Made by a program: the position numbers and the translations under genes. The notes beneath the pieces are model-generated. The model had not been told where the DNA came from and ran no database searches. It saw only the letters and a program-made list of their open reading frames with translations. From an uncultured Bacteroidota bacterium (GTDB lineage: Bacteria > Bacteroidota > Bacteroidia > Chitinophagales > Chitinophagaceae), in NCBI GenBank assembly GCA_903929655.1, contig CAIYVS010000632.1, positions 1-12,749 of the forward strand: a stretch of DNA of 12,749 nt. The letters are read 5' to 3'. Numbering within the stretch: position 1 is the stretch's first letter; every line of letters begins with the position of its first letter. This document shows, piece after piece, positions 1 to 6,253 of the stretch.

Positions 1-137
1 CTAGAACATTCCCACAAACCATGTAATCATTTCATCACCTCCCAAACGTGATTGACCTTCTTACCCTTACCCCAATAATCTTTCATGATTTTGAGACCAG
101 CCTGATCAATCACGAAACCATTGCGGACAACCTGATC
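1..137 (-). other. Unassigned sequence replacing the ribF 3' end
   Basis: Read on the minus strand, ribF homology stops near position 137-125 and no frame beyond it resembles the missing RibF C-terminus. A different frame is open from 137 to 27 and would encode 36 residues ending in KKVNHVWEVMK. A second short frame overlaps its stop by ATGA (30 to 1, reading MITWFVGMF then a stop at the window edge). The ATGA coupling is typical of packed bacterial or phage genes, but both pieces are too short to identify. The 7-mer cctgatc occurs at 101-107 and 131-137, which could have served as microhomology for a recombination or an assembly join. I cannot tell a mobile-element boundary from a misassembly. 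Confidence 0.5.
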
Positions 138-955
138 TCAATTTTATGACCGTAAATATCTCTATTAAAATCGAAAATATGTACTTCTATTTTTATTTTC
201 TTTTCTTCTGTTACAGTAGGATTATGCCCGATACTTAACATTCCACTGTAAAGTGATTCATTTACAACTACCTGCACTGCATAAATACCAATGGCAGGAA
301 TCAACTGCTCGATATCCGAAGGAGCAACATTGGCAGTAGGGTAGCCGATGGTCCTGCCCAATTGCGCACCTTTCACAACAGTACCTCCCAGGCTGTAATT
401 CCTGCCCAGCATATTGGCAGCTTCTTTTACATGGCCGGCTTCCAGTGCCTTGCGAATTTTAGTAGAGCTTACGGCAGCCTCATCTATGAGTTGGGCAGAT
501 ATCTCTTTTAATTTGTAATGATATTTTGTTTCAAATTTTCTAAGGAGATCGATGTTTCCTCTCCTGTCATGGCCAAAATGATGGTCATGCCCGATAATAA
601 TAGTATGTGGACTAAACAATTTTACAAGAAAATGCGCGATATAATCATCCGCAGATAGTTTGGAAAACGCTTCTGTAAAAGGTGCAACAACAATATGTTG
701 TATCCCTGTTTCAAGAATAAGTTTTGATTTTTCTTCAAGTGGAGTAAGTATCCCTAAATGCTGTTCAGGAAATAATAATTTACGCGGATGCGGCTCAAAA
801 GTGATCAATACACTTTCGCCGTTTACTTCCTGGGCATGCTTTACCACCTCCTGCAGAATAGTTCTATGCCCTTTATGCACACCGTCAAAAGTGCCTATAG
901 TAATTACTGCATTTTTAAAAATAGGTAGATGATCTATGTCTGAAAAAATGGCCAT
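110..955 (-). CDS. ribF: RibF, bifunctional riboflavin kinase / FMN adenylyltransferase, C-terminus lost
   Basis: Converts riboflavin to FMN and FMN to FAD in the cytoplasm. The N-terminal nucleotidyltransferase domain shows GTFDGVHKGH (residues 21-30, the HxGH-type ATP site), GHDHHFG (122-128) and SSTKIR (163-168). The riboflavin kinase domain begins near 185 and shows GxxxGRxxGYPTAN (196-209), SIGHNPTV (241-248) and EVHIFDFNRDIYG (257-269). The frame then ends at 281 residues with an unrelated tail (SAMVS), whereas the family usually runs to about 305-315; the closing helix of the kinase domain is absent. The two start-proximal motifs and the ATG at 955 fit the family start. It lies 83 nt downstream of kynU on the same strand, so co-transcription is possible. 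A weak promoter-like TACTTTTG also reads toward it from inside kynU (1090 to 1083). Whether the product works is doubtful; the truncation may be an edge artefact. Confidence 0.92.
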   Translation of the reverse strand: MAIFSDIDHLPIFKNAVITIGTFDGVHKGHRTILQEVVKHAQEVNGESVLITFEPHPRKLLFPEQHLGILTPLEEKSKLILETGIQHIVVAPFTEAFSKLSADDYIAHFLVKLFSPHTIIIGHDHHFGHDRRGNIDLLRKFETKYHYKLKEISAQLIDEAAVSSTKIRKALEAGHVKEAANMLGRNYSLGGTVVKGAQLGRTIGYPTANVAPSDIEQLIPAIGIYAVQVVVNESLYSGMLSIGHNPTVTEEKKIKIEVHIFDFNRDIYGHKIEIRLSAMVS

Positions 956-1038
956 TAATTAATCCGGGTCTGTCATTTTTGAGTATTCATTTTCATTTGC
1001 GCTTTATGCGCCACGCCCTTGTATCACGTTTTACCAGC

Positions 1039-2304
1039 TTATTCCATATTTGCCAACACCTCGTAAAACCGGTAAGCGTCTTCAAAAGTATTATATAATG
1101 GCACAGGTGCAATACGTATCACATCAGGTTCCCGCCAGTCGGCTATAATCCCGCTTTGGCTTAATTTTTCAAATACTTCCTTCCCTCTTTCCTTAAAGAG
1201 CAAAGACAGTTGACAGCCTCTGCGTGATGGTTCAGCGGGAGTAATAATTTCAAAAGGCAGATGGTTTATCAGCTTCAGTAAATATTCCATATATCCTGTA
1301 AGCTGTTCACTTTTTTCGCGTAGCGCCTGCATACCTGCCTTATCAAACAGGTCAAGAGATGCATTGTGTGCCACCATATTAAAAACCGGGGCATTACTCA
1401 TTTGCCAGCTTGCAGCGCCCTTTTGCGGAACAAAGCCTTTCTCCATTTTAAAACGTGTCTTTTCTTCATTGCCCCACCATCCTGCAAGACGAAAAAATTT
1501 AGGGTCATTGCCATGATGCTCATGCACATAAATACCTCCCACAGCACCGGGACCAGAATTCAAATATTTATAGGAGCACCAGCAGGCAAAATCTACAGTC
1601 CAGTCATGCAGATGCAAAGGTATATTGCCCACAGCATGTGCAAGGTCATAACCTGCATAGGCGCCGGCTTTGTGGGCAGCTTCAGTTATCCGTTCCAGGT
1701 CAAAATATTGTCCTGTATAATAATTTACACCCCCTATCATTACCAGCGCAAGCGATTCACCCGCTTGCTCTATGGCAGCTATAATGTCATCTTCTTCTAT
1801 GATATACGCATTATTGCGGGGGCTTATTTCTATAATGGCATCATCTGGTTCAAAACCATGCATGCGCACCTGTGTCTCCACCGCATATTGGTCAGAAGGA
1901 AAAGCGCCGGCCTCCATAATGATCTTATAGCGGTCCCTGTTTGGCCTGTAAAAAGAAGTCATTAATAATTGCAGGTTCACGGTCAGGGTGTTTGTCGCTA
2001 CTACCTCATCTTTGTGTGCACCTACCAGCTTTGCCAGTCTTTCTGAAAAAAGATGGTGATATGAAAACCACGGATTACGTGCACGAAAATGACCTTCTAC
2101 TCCATACTTCCCCCAATCGTCCAGTTCTTTCTGCATCAGGTAAGAAACACTCCTTGGCTGCAGGCCCAGCGAATTGCCACAGAAATAACGTACATCATTA
2201 TCTTCATGTTGCGGAAACAAAAAACGCTCCCGGAAAGAGTATAAGGTGTCTGTTTTGTCCAGGTCCCTGGCAAACTCCAAAGTATTTTGATATGAAGACG
2301 ACAT
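1039..2304 (-). CDS. kynU: Kynureninase
   Basis: PLP-dependent hydrolase that cleaves L-kynurenine to anthranilate plus alanine, or 3-hydroxykynurenine to 3-hydroxyanthranilate, in tryptophan catabolism or the eukaryote-like route to NAD. The 421 residues match the usual family length. Visible hallmarks are FCGNSLGLQP (41-50), EAGAFPSDQYA (131-141), GYDLAHAVGN (218-227; D220 and H223 near the cofactor), CSYKYLNSGPG (243-253, with K246 the expected Schiff-base lysine) and GWWGNE (275-280). The ATG at 2304 gives the expected N-terminus and sits about 18 nt from a TAnnTTTG element. No other kynurenine-pathway gene (dioxygenase, formamidase, monooxygenase, haaO) is in the window, so which branch it serves cannot be settled here. 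ribF lies downstream in the same direction. Confidence 0.97.
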   Translation of the reverse strand: MSSSYQNTLEFARDLDKTDTLYSFRERFLFPQHEDNDVRYFCGNSLGLQPRSVSYLMQKELDDWGKYGVEGHFRARNPWFSYHHLFSERLAKLVGAHKDEVVATNTLTVNLQLLMTSFYRPNRDRYKIIMEAGAFPSDQYAVETQVRMHGFEPDDAIIEISPRNNAYIIEEDDIIAAIEQAGESLALVMIGGVNYYTGQYFDLERITEAAHKAGAYAGYDLAHAVGNIPLHLHDWTVDFACWCSYKYLNSGPGAVGGIYVHEHHGNDPKFFRLAGWWGNEEKTRFKMEKGFVPQKGAASWQMSNAPVFNMVAHNASLDLFDKAGMQALREKSEQLTGYMEYLLKLINHLPFEIITPAEPSRRGCQLSLLFKERGKEVFEKLSQSGIIADWREPDVIRIAPVPLYNTFEDAYRFYEVLANME

Positions 2305-2317
2305 CTGTTTATATTTG
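2286..2317 (+). promoter_or_regulatory. Candidate promoter for the 2425-2913 gene
   Basis: TTTG (2286-2289), a 20-nt spacer, then TATATTTG (2310-2317) together match the Bacteroidota -33/-7 pattern. It begins inside the kynU start region and would give the downstream membrane-protein gene a leader of roughly 100 nt. It overlaps and faces the kynU -7 element. Confidence 0.45.
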
Positions 2318-2325
2318 CGCGCAAA
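2314..2325. promoter_or_regulatory. 12-bp palindrome TTTGCGCGCAAA between facing promoters
   Basis: A perfect 12-bp palindrome whose two outer ends are the TTTG parts of the plus-strand (2310-2317) and minus-strand (2329-2322) -7 elements. A protein bound here would cover both promoters. It could equally be a by-product of two TTTG boxes close together; no regulator is identified. Confidence 0.4.
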
Positions 2326-2329
2326 AATA
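2322..2329 (-). promoter_or_regulatory. -7 element of kynU promoter
   Basis: On the minus strand this reads TATTTTTG, an exact match to the Bacteroidota -7 consensus TAnnTTTG. It lies 18 nt upstream of the kynU ATG, predicting a very short leader. I see no convincing -33 TTTG at the right distance, so the element is supported by sequence match and position only. Its TTTG half forms one end of the palindrome at 2314-2325. Confidence 0.5.
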
Positions 2330-2424
2330 GCTGATTAAGTTGATAGCTTGGTGAATAAACAAAAATCAAAGCCGGGAGCCAATAACAGCATTATTTATTT
2401 CGAAATTTTTTAAAACGTTTTATT

Positions 2425-2913
2425 ATGAGAAAAATATATTTGGCATTTGTAATCCTCACATGTTCACTTGTATGCAATACTCAACTTAAAGCCCAGGAAA
2501 TAGGTGCAGGCATACGTTTATCTTCACAGGCCGGTTTTACAGGCAAGTTCTTTTTAGATCAGCAGCAGGCAATTGAGGCTCAATTAAATTTCAACGGCTA
2601 CGGTTACGATCTCGTTGGCCTTTATGAATATCATATGGAACTATCTGCCCCGGAATGGCGCTGGTATTTCGGCGGAGGAGCACATCTCGGTACATGGAAC
2701 CATGCCGGAGTAAATGCTACCTTGATTGGCATTGACGGGATCATCGGTATAGAATACCTTATTCAATCTGTTCCCATCGGTATTTCGGTAGATTTTAAAC
2801 CAGCATTTGATTTTAGTAATTATGCAGACAATTTTATTGCACATAATACTATTGGCATAGCTGGCCGCTACTATTTTAAAAGGCACGCCGCAGCCAAACC
2901 TGCTGCTAAATAG
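2425..2913 (+). CDS. Small exported outer-membrane beta-barrel-like protein, unknown function
   Basis: The 162-residue product has a clear signal peptide: MRK, a hydrophobic core at about 4-17, and a likely cleavage around LKAQ (21-24). The mature part alternates polar and hydrophobic residues and is rich in Gly and aromatics (for example WRWYFGGGAHLG at 78-89, SVPIGISVDFKPAFDF at 115-130). It ends with an amphipathic strand containing GIAGRYYF just before a short KRHAAAKPAAK tail. This resembles the small PorT/OmpW-like barrels common in Bacteroidota, but a normal C-terminal strand would end at the chain terminus, so the basic Ala/Lys tail is a small oddity. No enzyme motif is visible. It has its own promoter candidate upstream, a palindrome TAAAACGTTTTA (2411-2422) just before the ATG, and a strong terminator behind it, suggesting a single-gene unit. 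Confidence 0.75.
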   Translation: MRKIYLAFVILTCSLVCNTQLKAQEIGAGIRLSSQAGFTGKFFLDQQQAIEAQLNFNGYGYDLVGLYEYHMELSAPEWRWYFGGGAHLGTWNHAGVNATLIGIDGIIGIEYLIQSVPIGISVDFKPAFDFSNYADNFIAHNTIGIAGRYYFKRHAAAKPAAK

Positions 2914-2957
2914 CATTTTCTTATCCTGATATTGTCAAAAAATTGTTATTTAAATCA

Positions 2958-2992
2958 AGCACAGGCCCCAAAAGCCTGTGCTATTGGTTTTG
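2958..2992 (+). terminator. Rho-independent terminator after the 2425-2913 gene
   Basis: A perfect 9-bp stem (AGCACAGGC at 2958-2966, GCCTGTGCT at 2974-2982) with a 7-nt loop is followed by ATTGGTTTTG. The upstream side is also A/T-rich, so it may work in both directions. The trailing TTG overlaps the -33 region of the next promoter. Confidence 0.75.
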
Positions 2993-3015
2993 TGCATATT
3001 AATAGCGTACTTTTG
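2984..3015 (+). promoter_or_regulatory. Promoter of the lemA-TPM operon
   Basis: TTG (2984-2986), a 21-nt spacer, then TACTTTTG (3008-3015) match the Bacteroidota -33/-7 pattern. It directly follows the terminator hairpin and ends 16 nt before the lemA ATG, predicting a leader of only about 10 nt. Confidence 0.65.
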
Positions 3016-3031
3016 ATAAAATTTTTCAAAA

Positions 3032-3625
3032 ATGAAAATAAAACCGTTATATGTAATACTCGGTATATTACTGCTAATCGTATTGGTTGGTGGTTGTGGT
3101 TTTAATGGTATGAAACAGCAAAGTCTTGAAGTAGATAACACATGGGCAAAAGTTCAAAGTGCATATCAACGTAGAGCCGATTTGATTCCAAACCTTGTCG
3201 CCACTGTAAAAGGAGCTGCCGAATTTGAAAAGTCAACTTATGTAGAAGTAGCAAATGCCAGGTCTGGGAACTTAAAAAGTCTCACAGAGGTAAGTGCTGA
3301 TAAATTAACTCCGCAGCGTTTGGCAGATATAGAAAAAGCAAGTAACGATGCCCAATCTGCGGCAAGAATGGCAATACATGTGGCTTTTGAACAATATCCG
3401 CAATTAAGAGCTACTGTAAATTTTCAAAGCTTACAGGACCAATTGGAAGGTACTGAAAACAGGATAAAAACATCAAGAGATGACTTTAATGATGCCGTAA
3501 AGAATTATAATTATAAAGTAAGTTCTTTCCCGAATAATATTTTAGCGTCCCTCTTTCACTTTAAGGAAAGGCCAATGTTTCAGGCAGATCAAGGTGCAGA
3601 GAAGGCCCCACAAGTAAAATTTTAA
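3032..3625 (+). CDS. lemA: LemA family membrane-anchored protein
   Basis: LemA proteins are single-pass inner-membrane proteins with a soluble four-helix bundle; their role is poorly defined and they are often coupled to TPM-domain proteins, as here. The 197 residues comprise an N-terminal hydrophobic segment (about 5-20), then the family signature: VDNTWAKVQSAYQRRADLIPNLV (34-56), GAAEFEKSTYVEVANAR (61-77), QFPQ-like EQYPQLRA in the middle helix, and ENRIKTSRDDFNDAVKNYN (about 151-169). Length is normal. The hydrophobic segment ends in LVGGC (C22), which resembles a lipobox, so the protein may be a lipoprotein instead of keeping a membrane helix; many LemA relatives lack this Cys. It is the first gene of a three-gene operon, 32 nt upstream of the first TPM gene. 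Confidence 0.95.
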   Translation: MKIKPLYVILGILLLIVLVGGCGFNGMKQQSLEVDNTWAKVQSAYQRRADLIPNLVATVKGAAEFEKSTYVEVANARSGNLKSLTEVSADKLTPQRLADIEKASNDAQSAARMAIHVAFEQYPQLRATVNFQSLQDQLEGTENRIKTSRDDFNDAVKNYNYKVSSFPNNILASLFHFKERPMFQADQGAEKAPQVKF

Positions 3626-3657
3626 ACAATTAACTTGTCAACTAATCAACTAGCCAC

Positions 3658-4119
3658 ATGTTCATCCCCTTTGTAAAGAAAAAACCGATGCTCGATGAGG
3701 AGTCACAACATAAAGTTGTGGGCTGCATCAAAGAGGCGGAGGCACGCACAACAGGGGAGATACGTGTTTTTGTAGAACATAAATGCCAGTACATGGATGC
3801 CATGCATCGTGCTCAGGAACTATTTGCAAATCTTGGTATGGCCAAAACAGAAAAGCGCAACGCGGTGATCGTTTATATGGCCTTAAAAGACAGGCAATTT
3901 GCCATATTTGGTGATGTGGAGATTTATCACAAGGCAGGCGGCGCCACATTTTGGCAAAAAGCTGCCGAACAAATGAAAATCCATTTGAAGAATAATGACA
4001 TAACGGGCGCTCTTTGCACAGCTGTAACCGAGCTGGGCAACGCACTGGCACAGCATTTCCCCTACGATCCGGCCATTACAAAAAATGAATTACCTGATGA
4101 AATCGTTTTTGGAAAATGA
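3658..4119 (+). CDS. TPM-domain protein without signal peptide
   Basis: The 153 residues are almost all one TPM domain (TPM_phosphatase fold, also met in YgcG and the thylakoid TLP18.3 proteins). Landmarks are EAEARTTGEIRVFVEHKC (26-43), KTEKRNAVIVYMALKDRQFAIFGDVEI (63-89; the RNAVIVY...AIFGD block is the family core) and FWQKAAEQM (98-106). There is no signal peptide or membrane helix, so the domain should be cytoplasmic, unlike its neighbour. The phosphatase label is historical for bacterial members; no function is asserted. The stop codon overlaps the start of the next gene by ATGA, indicating translational coupling. The pairing of a short TPM gene and an exported TPM gene behind lemA is common in Bacteroidota. 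Confidence 0.9.
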   Translation: MFIPFVKKKPMLDEESQHKVVGCIKEAEARTTGEIRVFVEHKCQYMDAMHRAQELFANLGMAKTEKRNAVIVYMALKDRQFAIFGDVEIYHKAGGATFWQKAAEQMKIHLKNNDITGALCTAVTELGNALAQHFPYDPAITKNELPDEIVFGK

Positions 4120-4919
4120 CCAGTAAACCTAAATTATTCATTACGCGCTTTTGGACATTACTTATCCTCTTAGTCTGCATGCAATTCAAAGTATTTGCAG
4201 GCGATAAAGACTTTCCACCACGTCCCGATCCGCCGCAACTGGTCAATGACCTGGCACATATACTCACCGCCGATCAGGTTACGCAATTGGAGGCAAAGCT
4301 GGAAAATTATGCTAATACTACTTCTACACAGGTCGCAATTGTAACTATAACAGATATTGGAGATTATGATATAGCAGAATATGCTACCAAGCTATTTAAT
4401 AAATGGGGTATAGGGCAAAAAGATAAGAAGAATGGGGTACTTATCATTGCTGCAATAAACAACCATAAGATTAATATTTCAACAGGTGGTGGTGTACAGG
4501 GCGATCTTACTGATGCACTCTGTGGGCGCATTATTCGCAATGAAATGACTCCGCCATTTAAACAAGGTAATTATTACGAAGGTTTTTCACGTGCAGCAGA
4601 TGCCGTTATTGCCGCTACCAAAGGCGAATACAAAGCAGATGGCAAAACTGGTAAAAGAGATATCCCCTTAAAATGGGTAATAGCATTAATTGTCCTCATA
4701 TACCTCGTCCTTTGGTTCCTTAGCAAGATTGGCGGCGGCGGCGGTGGTGGTGGCTCGTACATGAGTGGCCGTGGCTTGGGCGCATTTGGGGCTGGTTGGT
4801 TCTTAGGCGGCGGTGGTTTTGGTGGTGGCGGCTTTGGCGGTGGTGGTAGCGGCGGCGGCGGTTTTGGTGGTTTTGGCGGCGGTGGCTCCGATGGCGGTGG
4901 CGCCAGCGGAGGTTGGTAA
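4116..4919 (+). CDS. Exported TPM-domain protein with Gly-rich C-terminus (YgcG-like)
   Basis: The 267-residue protein has a signal peptide (hydrophobic 12-24, probable cleavage after VFA at 26-28). A TPM domain spans about 40-170: QLVNDLAHILTADQV (41-55), STQVAIVTITDIGDYDIAEYA (70-90), KDKKNGVLIIAA (102-113) and ISTGGGVQGDLTD (121-133). A membrane helix follows at about 187-203, and then a 62-residue tail made almost only of Gly with Phe, Ser and Trp (206-267). The domain would therefore sit outside the inner membrane (periplasm), tethered by the helix, with the Gly-rich tail on the opposite side. Similar tails end many YgcG-type proteins. The Gly codons are mostly GGC/GGT in short tandem tracts, which could allow length variation by slippage. 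ATGA overlap with the preceding gene marks it as the last gene of the lemA operon. Confidence 0.92.
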   Translation: MTSKPKLFITRFWTLLILLVCMQFKVFAGDKDFPPRPDPPQLVNDLAHILTADQVTQLEAKLENYANTTSTQVAIVTITDIGDYDIAEYATKLFNKWGIGQKDKKNGVLIIAAINNHKINISTGGGVQGDLTDALCGRIIRNEMTPPFKQGNYYEGFSRAADAVIAATKGEYKADGKTGKRDIPLKWVIALIVLIYLVLWFLSKIGGGGGGGGSYMSGRGLGAFGAGWFLGGGGFGGGGFGGGGSGGGGFGGFGGGGSDGGGASGGW

Positions 4920-4971
4920 GAACACCACCAGTGTCATGTCAAATTAAATTTGTTTTTCTTACTTTGGGAAT

Positions 4972-5038
4972 TGTCCCGATAGGGACATTATATTGGTAGA
5001 AAATATGATAAAAATATTGCCCGTCCCGTATGGGACGG
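4972..5038. repeat. Pair of related GTCCC/GGGAC palindromes (interspersed-repeat-like)
   Basis: Two hairpins 33 nt apart share the same core: TGTCCC-GATA-GGGACA (4972-4987, 6-bp stem) and CCGTCCC-GTAT-GGGACGG (5021-5038, 7-bp stem). The A/T-rich linker contains ttggtagaaaatatgat. The doubled arrangement in a gene-free stretch looks like one unit of a dispersed intergenic repeat, and I have the impression of similar units in other Bacteroidota genomes, but no second full copy is in this window. Either hairpin could also end the lemA operon, although no T-run follows the first. Confidence 0.6.
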
Positions 5039-5171
5039 TATCTTTTATTAGACATTTTATGCTTGACACGACACTAGTCCAAAGCTTCAGTGAAAAACAG
5101 AGCCGACAAGTTAAATAATTGTTTAACCTGCATGTGAAAATCACCTATTTATTATAATAATCTGCATAGCC

Positions 5172-5200
5172 ACTGATATGCTGGCTCATCAGTTTTGTTT
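5172..5200 (+). terminator. Weak terminator-like hairpin
   Basis: ACTGAT (5172-5177) pairs with ATCAGT (5188-5193) across a 10-nt loop, followed by TTTGTTT. The stem is only 6 bp and mixed in composition, and it lies 250 nt beyond the last TPM gene, so its role as a terminator is tentative. Confidence 0.3.
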
Positions 5201-5269
5201 CAAATGTTGATGATCCGGGATAGCGTATAGCTATTTCCCACATAGGTATATTTTGCCTCTTTTTTTTAC

Positions 5270-5277
5270 TACCTTTG
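5270..5277 (+). promoter_or_regulatory. -7 element of the cytochrome oxidase operon promoter
   Basis: TACCTTTG is an exact TAnnTTTG match 36 nt upstream of the chosen cyoE ATG. The best upstream TTTG (5252-5255) is only 14 nt away, shorter than usual, so the -33 element is weak or absent. Transcription should begin near 5285, after the upstream in-frame TTG at 5275, which supports the ATG at 5314 as the start. Confidence 0.55.
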
Positions 5278-5313
5278 CCCCCTCTTATTAAATTTTTGAT
5301 TCTTTTTCAGACG

Positions 5314-6213
5314 ATGTTGCAGGAAGCGCCGGTAAAAATAAAGTGGCATACATTCATGTATGGGCGTGTACGTGATTACGGCCAGTTATTGAAACCCAAC
5401 CTTAGTTTTATGGTCGTTTTTTCCAGTGTGGTTGGTTATTTAATGGCCCCCCATACATTCTTTGCCTGGAAAGAAGTGATCCTCCTCTTTGCCGGTGGCC
5501 TTTTGGTTACAGGCGGCGCTAATACCATCAACCAGATCATTGAGCGCTACAGCGATGCCTTTATGAAGCGTACCATGACTCGTCCTTTGCCGGAAAGGCG
5601 CATGGGTATTGCTGAAGCCTGGATATTCGCTATAGTAACAGGCCTTACGGGTGCCTGTTTGCTCGGTTTTTTCTTTACACCCCTTGCAGGCATACTCAGT
5701 TTTATTTCTCTTTTGCTATATGCATTTGCCTATACGCCAATGAAAAAAATACACCCCATTGCAGTTTTCATTGGGGCCATACCGGGGGCTTTACCACCCC
5801 TTATTGGTTGGACAGCCGCCACAGGCAGCATTGGCCTTGGGGGCGTAGTACTGTTTCTGTTTCAGTTCTTCTGGCAATTTCCTCATTTCTGGGCTATAGC
5901 ATGGGTTGGTTATGACGATTATAATAAAGCAGGCATCAACATGCTTCCCAGCAGGGAAAAAGAAACAAAATTTACAGCCATACAATGCATGTTCTACAGT
6001 CTTGTTCTCATTCCTTTAGCCATCATACCCCGCACAATAGGCATGTGCAGTAACATAGGTATGTGGATCGTAATGGCATGCGGCATAATGTATTTTGCAG
6101 CATCATTTGTTTTTTATCTTAATAACGACCATAAATCAGCAAAACGGGTAATGTTTACATCCTTCGTTTATTTGCCCGTAGTATTGTTGGCCCTCTTATT
6201 CACTAAGATGTAA
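5314..6213 (+). CDS. cyoE: Protoheme IX farnesyltransferase (heme O synthase)
   Basis: UbiA-family polytopic inner-membrane enzyme that farnesylates heme b to heme O, the precursor of heme A for cytochrome oxidase. From ATG 5314 the product is 299 residues, normal for the family. The first prenyl-diphosphate site reads NQIIERYSDAFMKRTMTRPLP (73-93; N73, D81, KRT 85-87, RPLP 90-93). Further landmarks are YTPMKKIHP (140-148), GAIPGALPPLIGW (154-166) and WQFPHFWAIAW...DDYNKAGINMLP (187-212), the heme O synthase block that includes the second site. Several membrane helices are evident. An in-frame TTG at 5275 would add 13 residues but overlaps the promoter element, so it is rejected. First gene of the oxidase operon; subunit III follows after 40 nt. 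Heme A synthase (ctaA) is not in the window. Confidence 0.96.
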   Translation: MLQEAPVKIKWHTFMYGRVRDYGQLLKPNLSFMVVFSSVVGYLMAPHTFFAWKEVILLFAGGLLVTGGANTINQIIERYSDAFMKRTMTRPLPERRMGIAEAWIFAIVTGLTGACLLGFFFTPLAGILSFISLLLYAFAYTPMKKIHPIAVFIGAIPGALPPLIGWTAATGSIGLGGVVLFLFQFFWQFPHFWAIAWVGYDDYNKAGINMLPSREKETKFTAIQCMFYSLVLIPLAIIPRTIGMCSNIGMWIVMACGIMYFAASFVFYLNNDHKSAKRVMFTSFVYLPVVLLALLFTKM

Positions 6214-6253
6214 TGAATATTTTGAATTTTTGAATTTATACTTTTTAATTAAC

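Larger units (their letters stand above)
4920..5313. other. 394-nt non-coding gap before cyoE
   Basis: No convincing gene on either strand. Besides the hairpin pair at 4972-5038 it contains several dyads: GTTAAA/TTTAAC (5110-5127), ACTGAT/ATCAGT (5172-5193) followed by tttgttt, and GGG-ATAGC/GCTAT-CCC (5217-5239, with a 2-nt bulge) just before the cyoE -7 element. The last could be an operator. The long gap separates two unrelated operons. Confidence 0.6.

Noticed and set aside
1366..1965. Long plus-strand open frame (199 codons) opposite kynU
   Set aside because: It lies wholly antisense to a gene with all kynureninase motifs and its translation has no domain-like pattern.
2950..3141. Minus-strand frame across the terminator and lemA promoter
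   Set aside because: It crosses a perfect terminator hairpin and a promoter and overlaps the lemA start; no recognisable protein.
4574..4762. Minus-strand frame with a poly-proline start
   Set aside because: The proline run is simply the reverse reading of the glycine tract in the TPM gene.
5275..5313. TTG start extending cyoE by 13 residues
   Set aside because: The codon is inside the TACCTTTG promoter element, so it would not be transcribed; the ATG at 5314 fits the family.
6230..6253. TTG start extending the short coxIII by 8 residues
   Set aside because: The ATG at 6254 gives the usual family N-terminus; the extension is low-complexity A/T-rich sequence.
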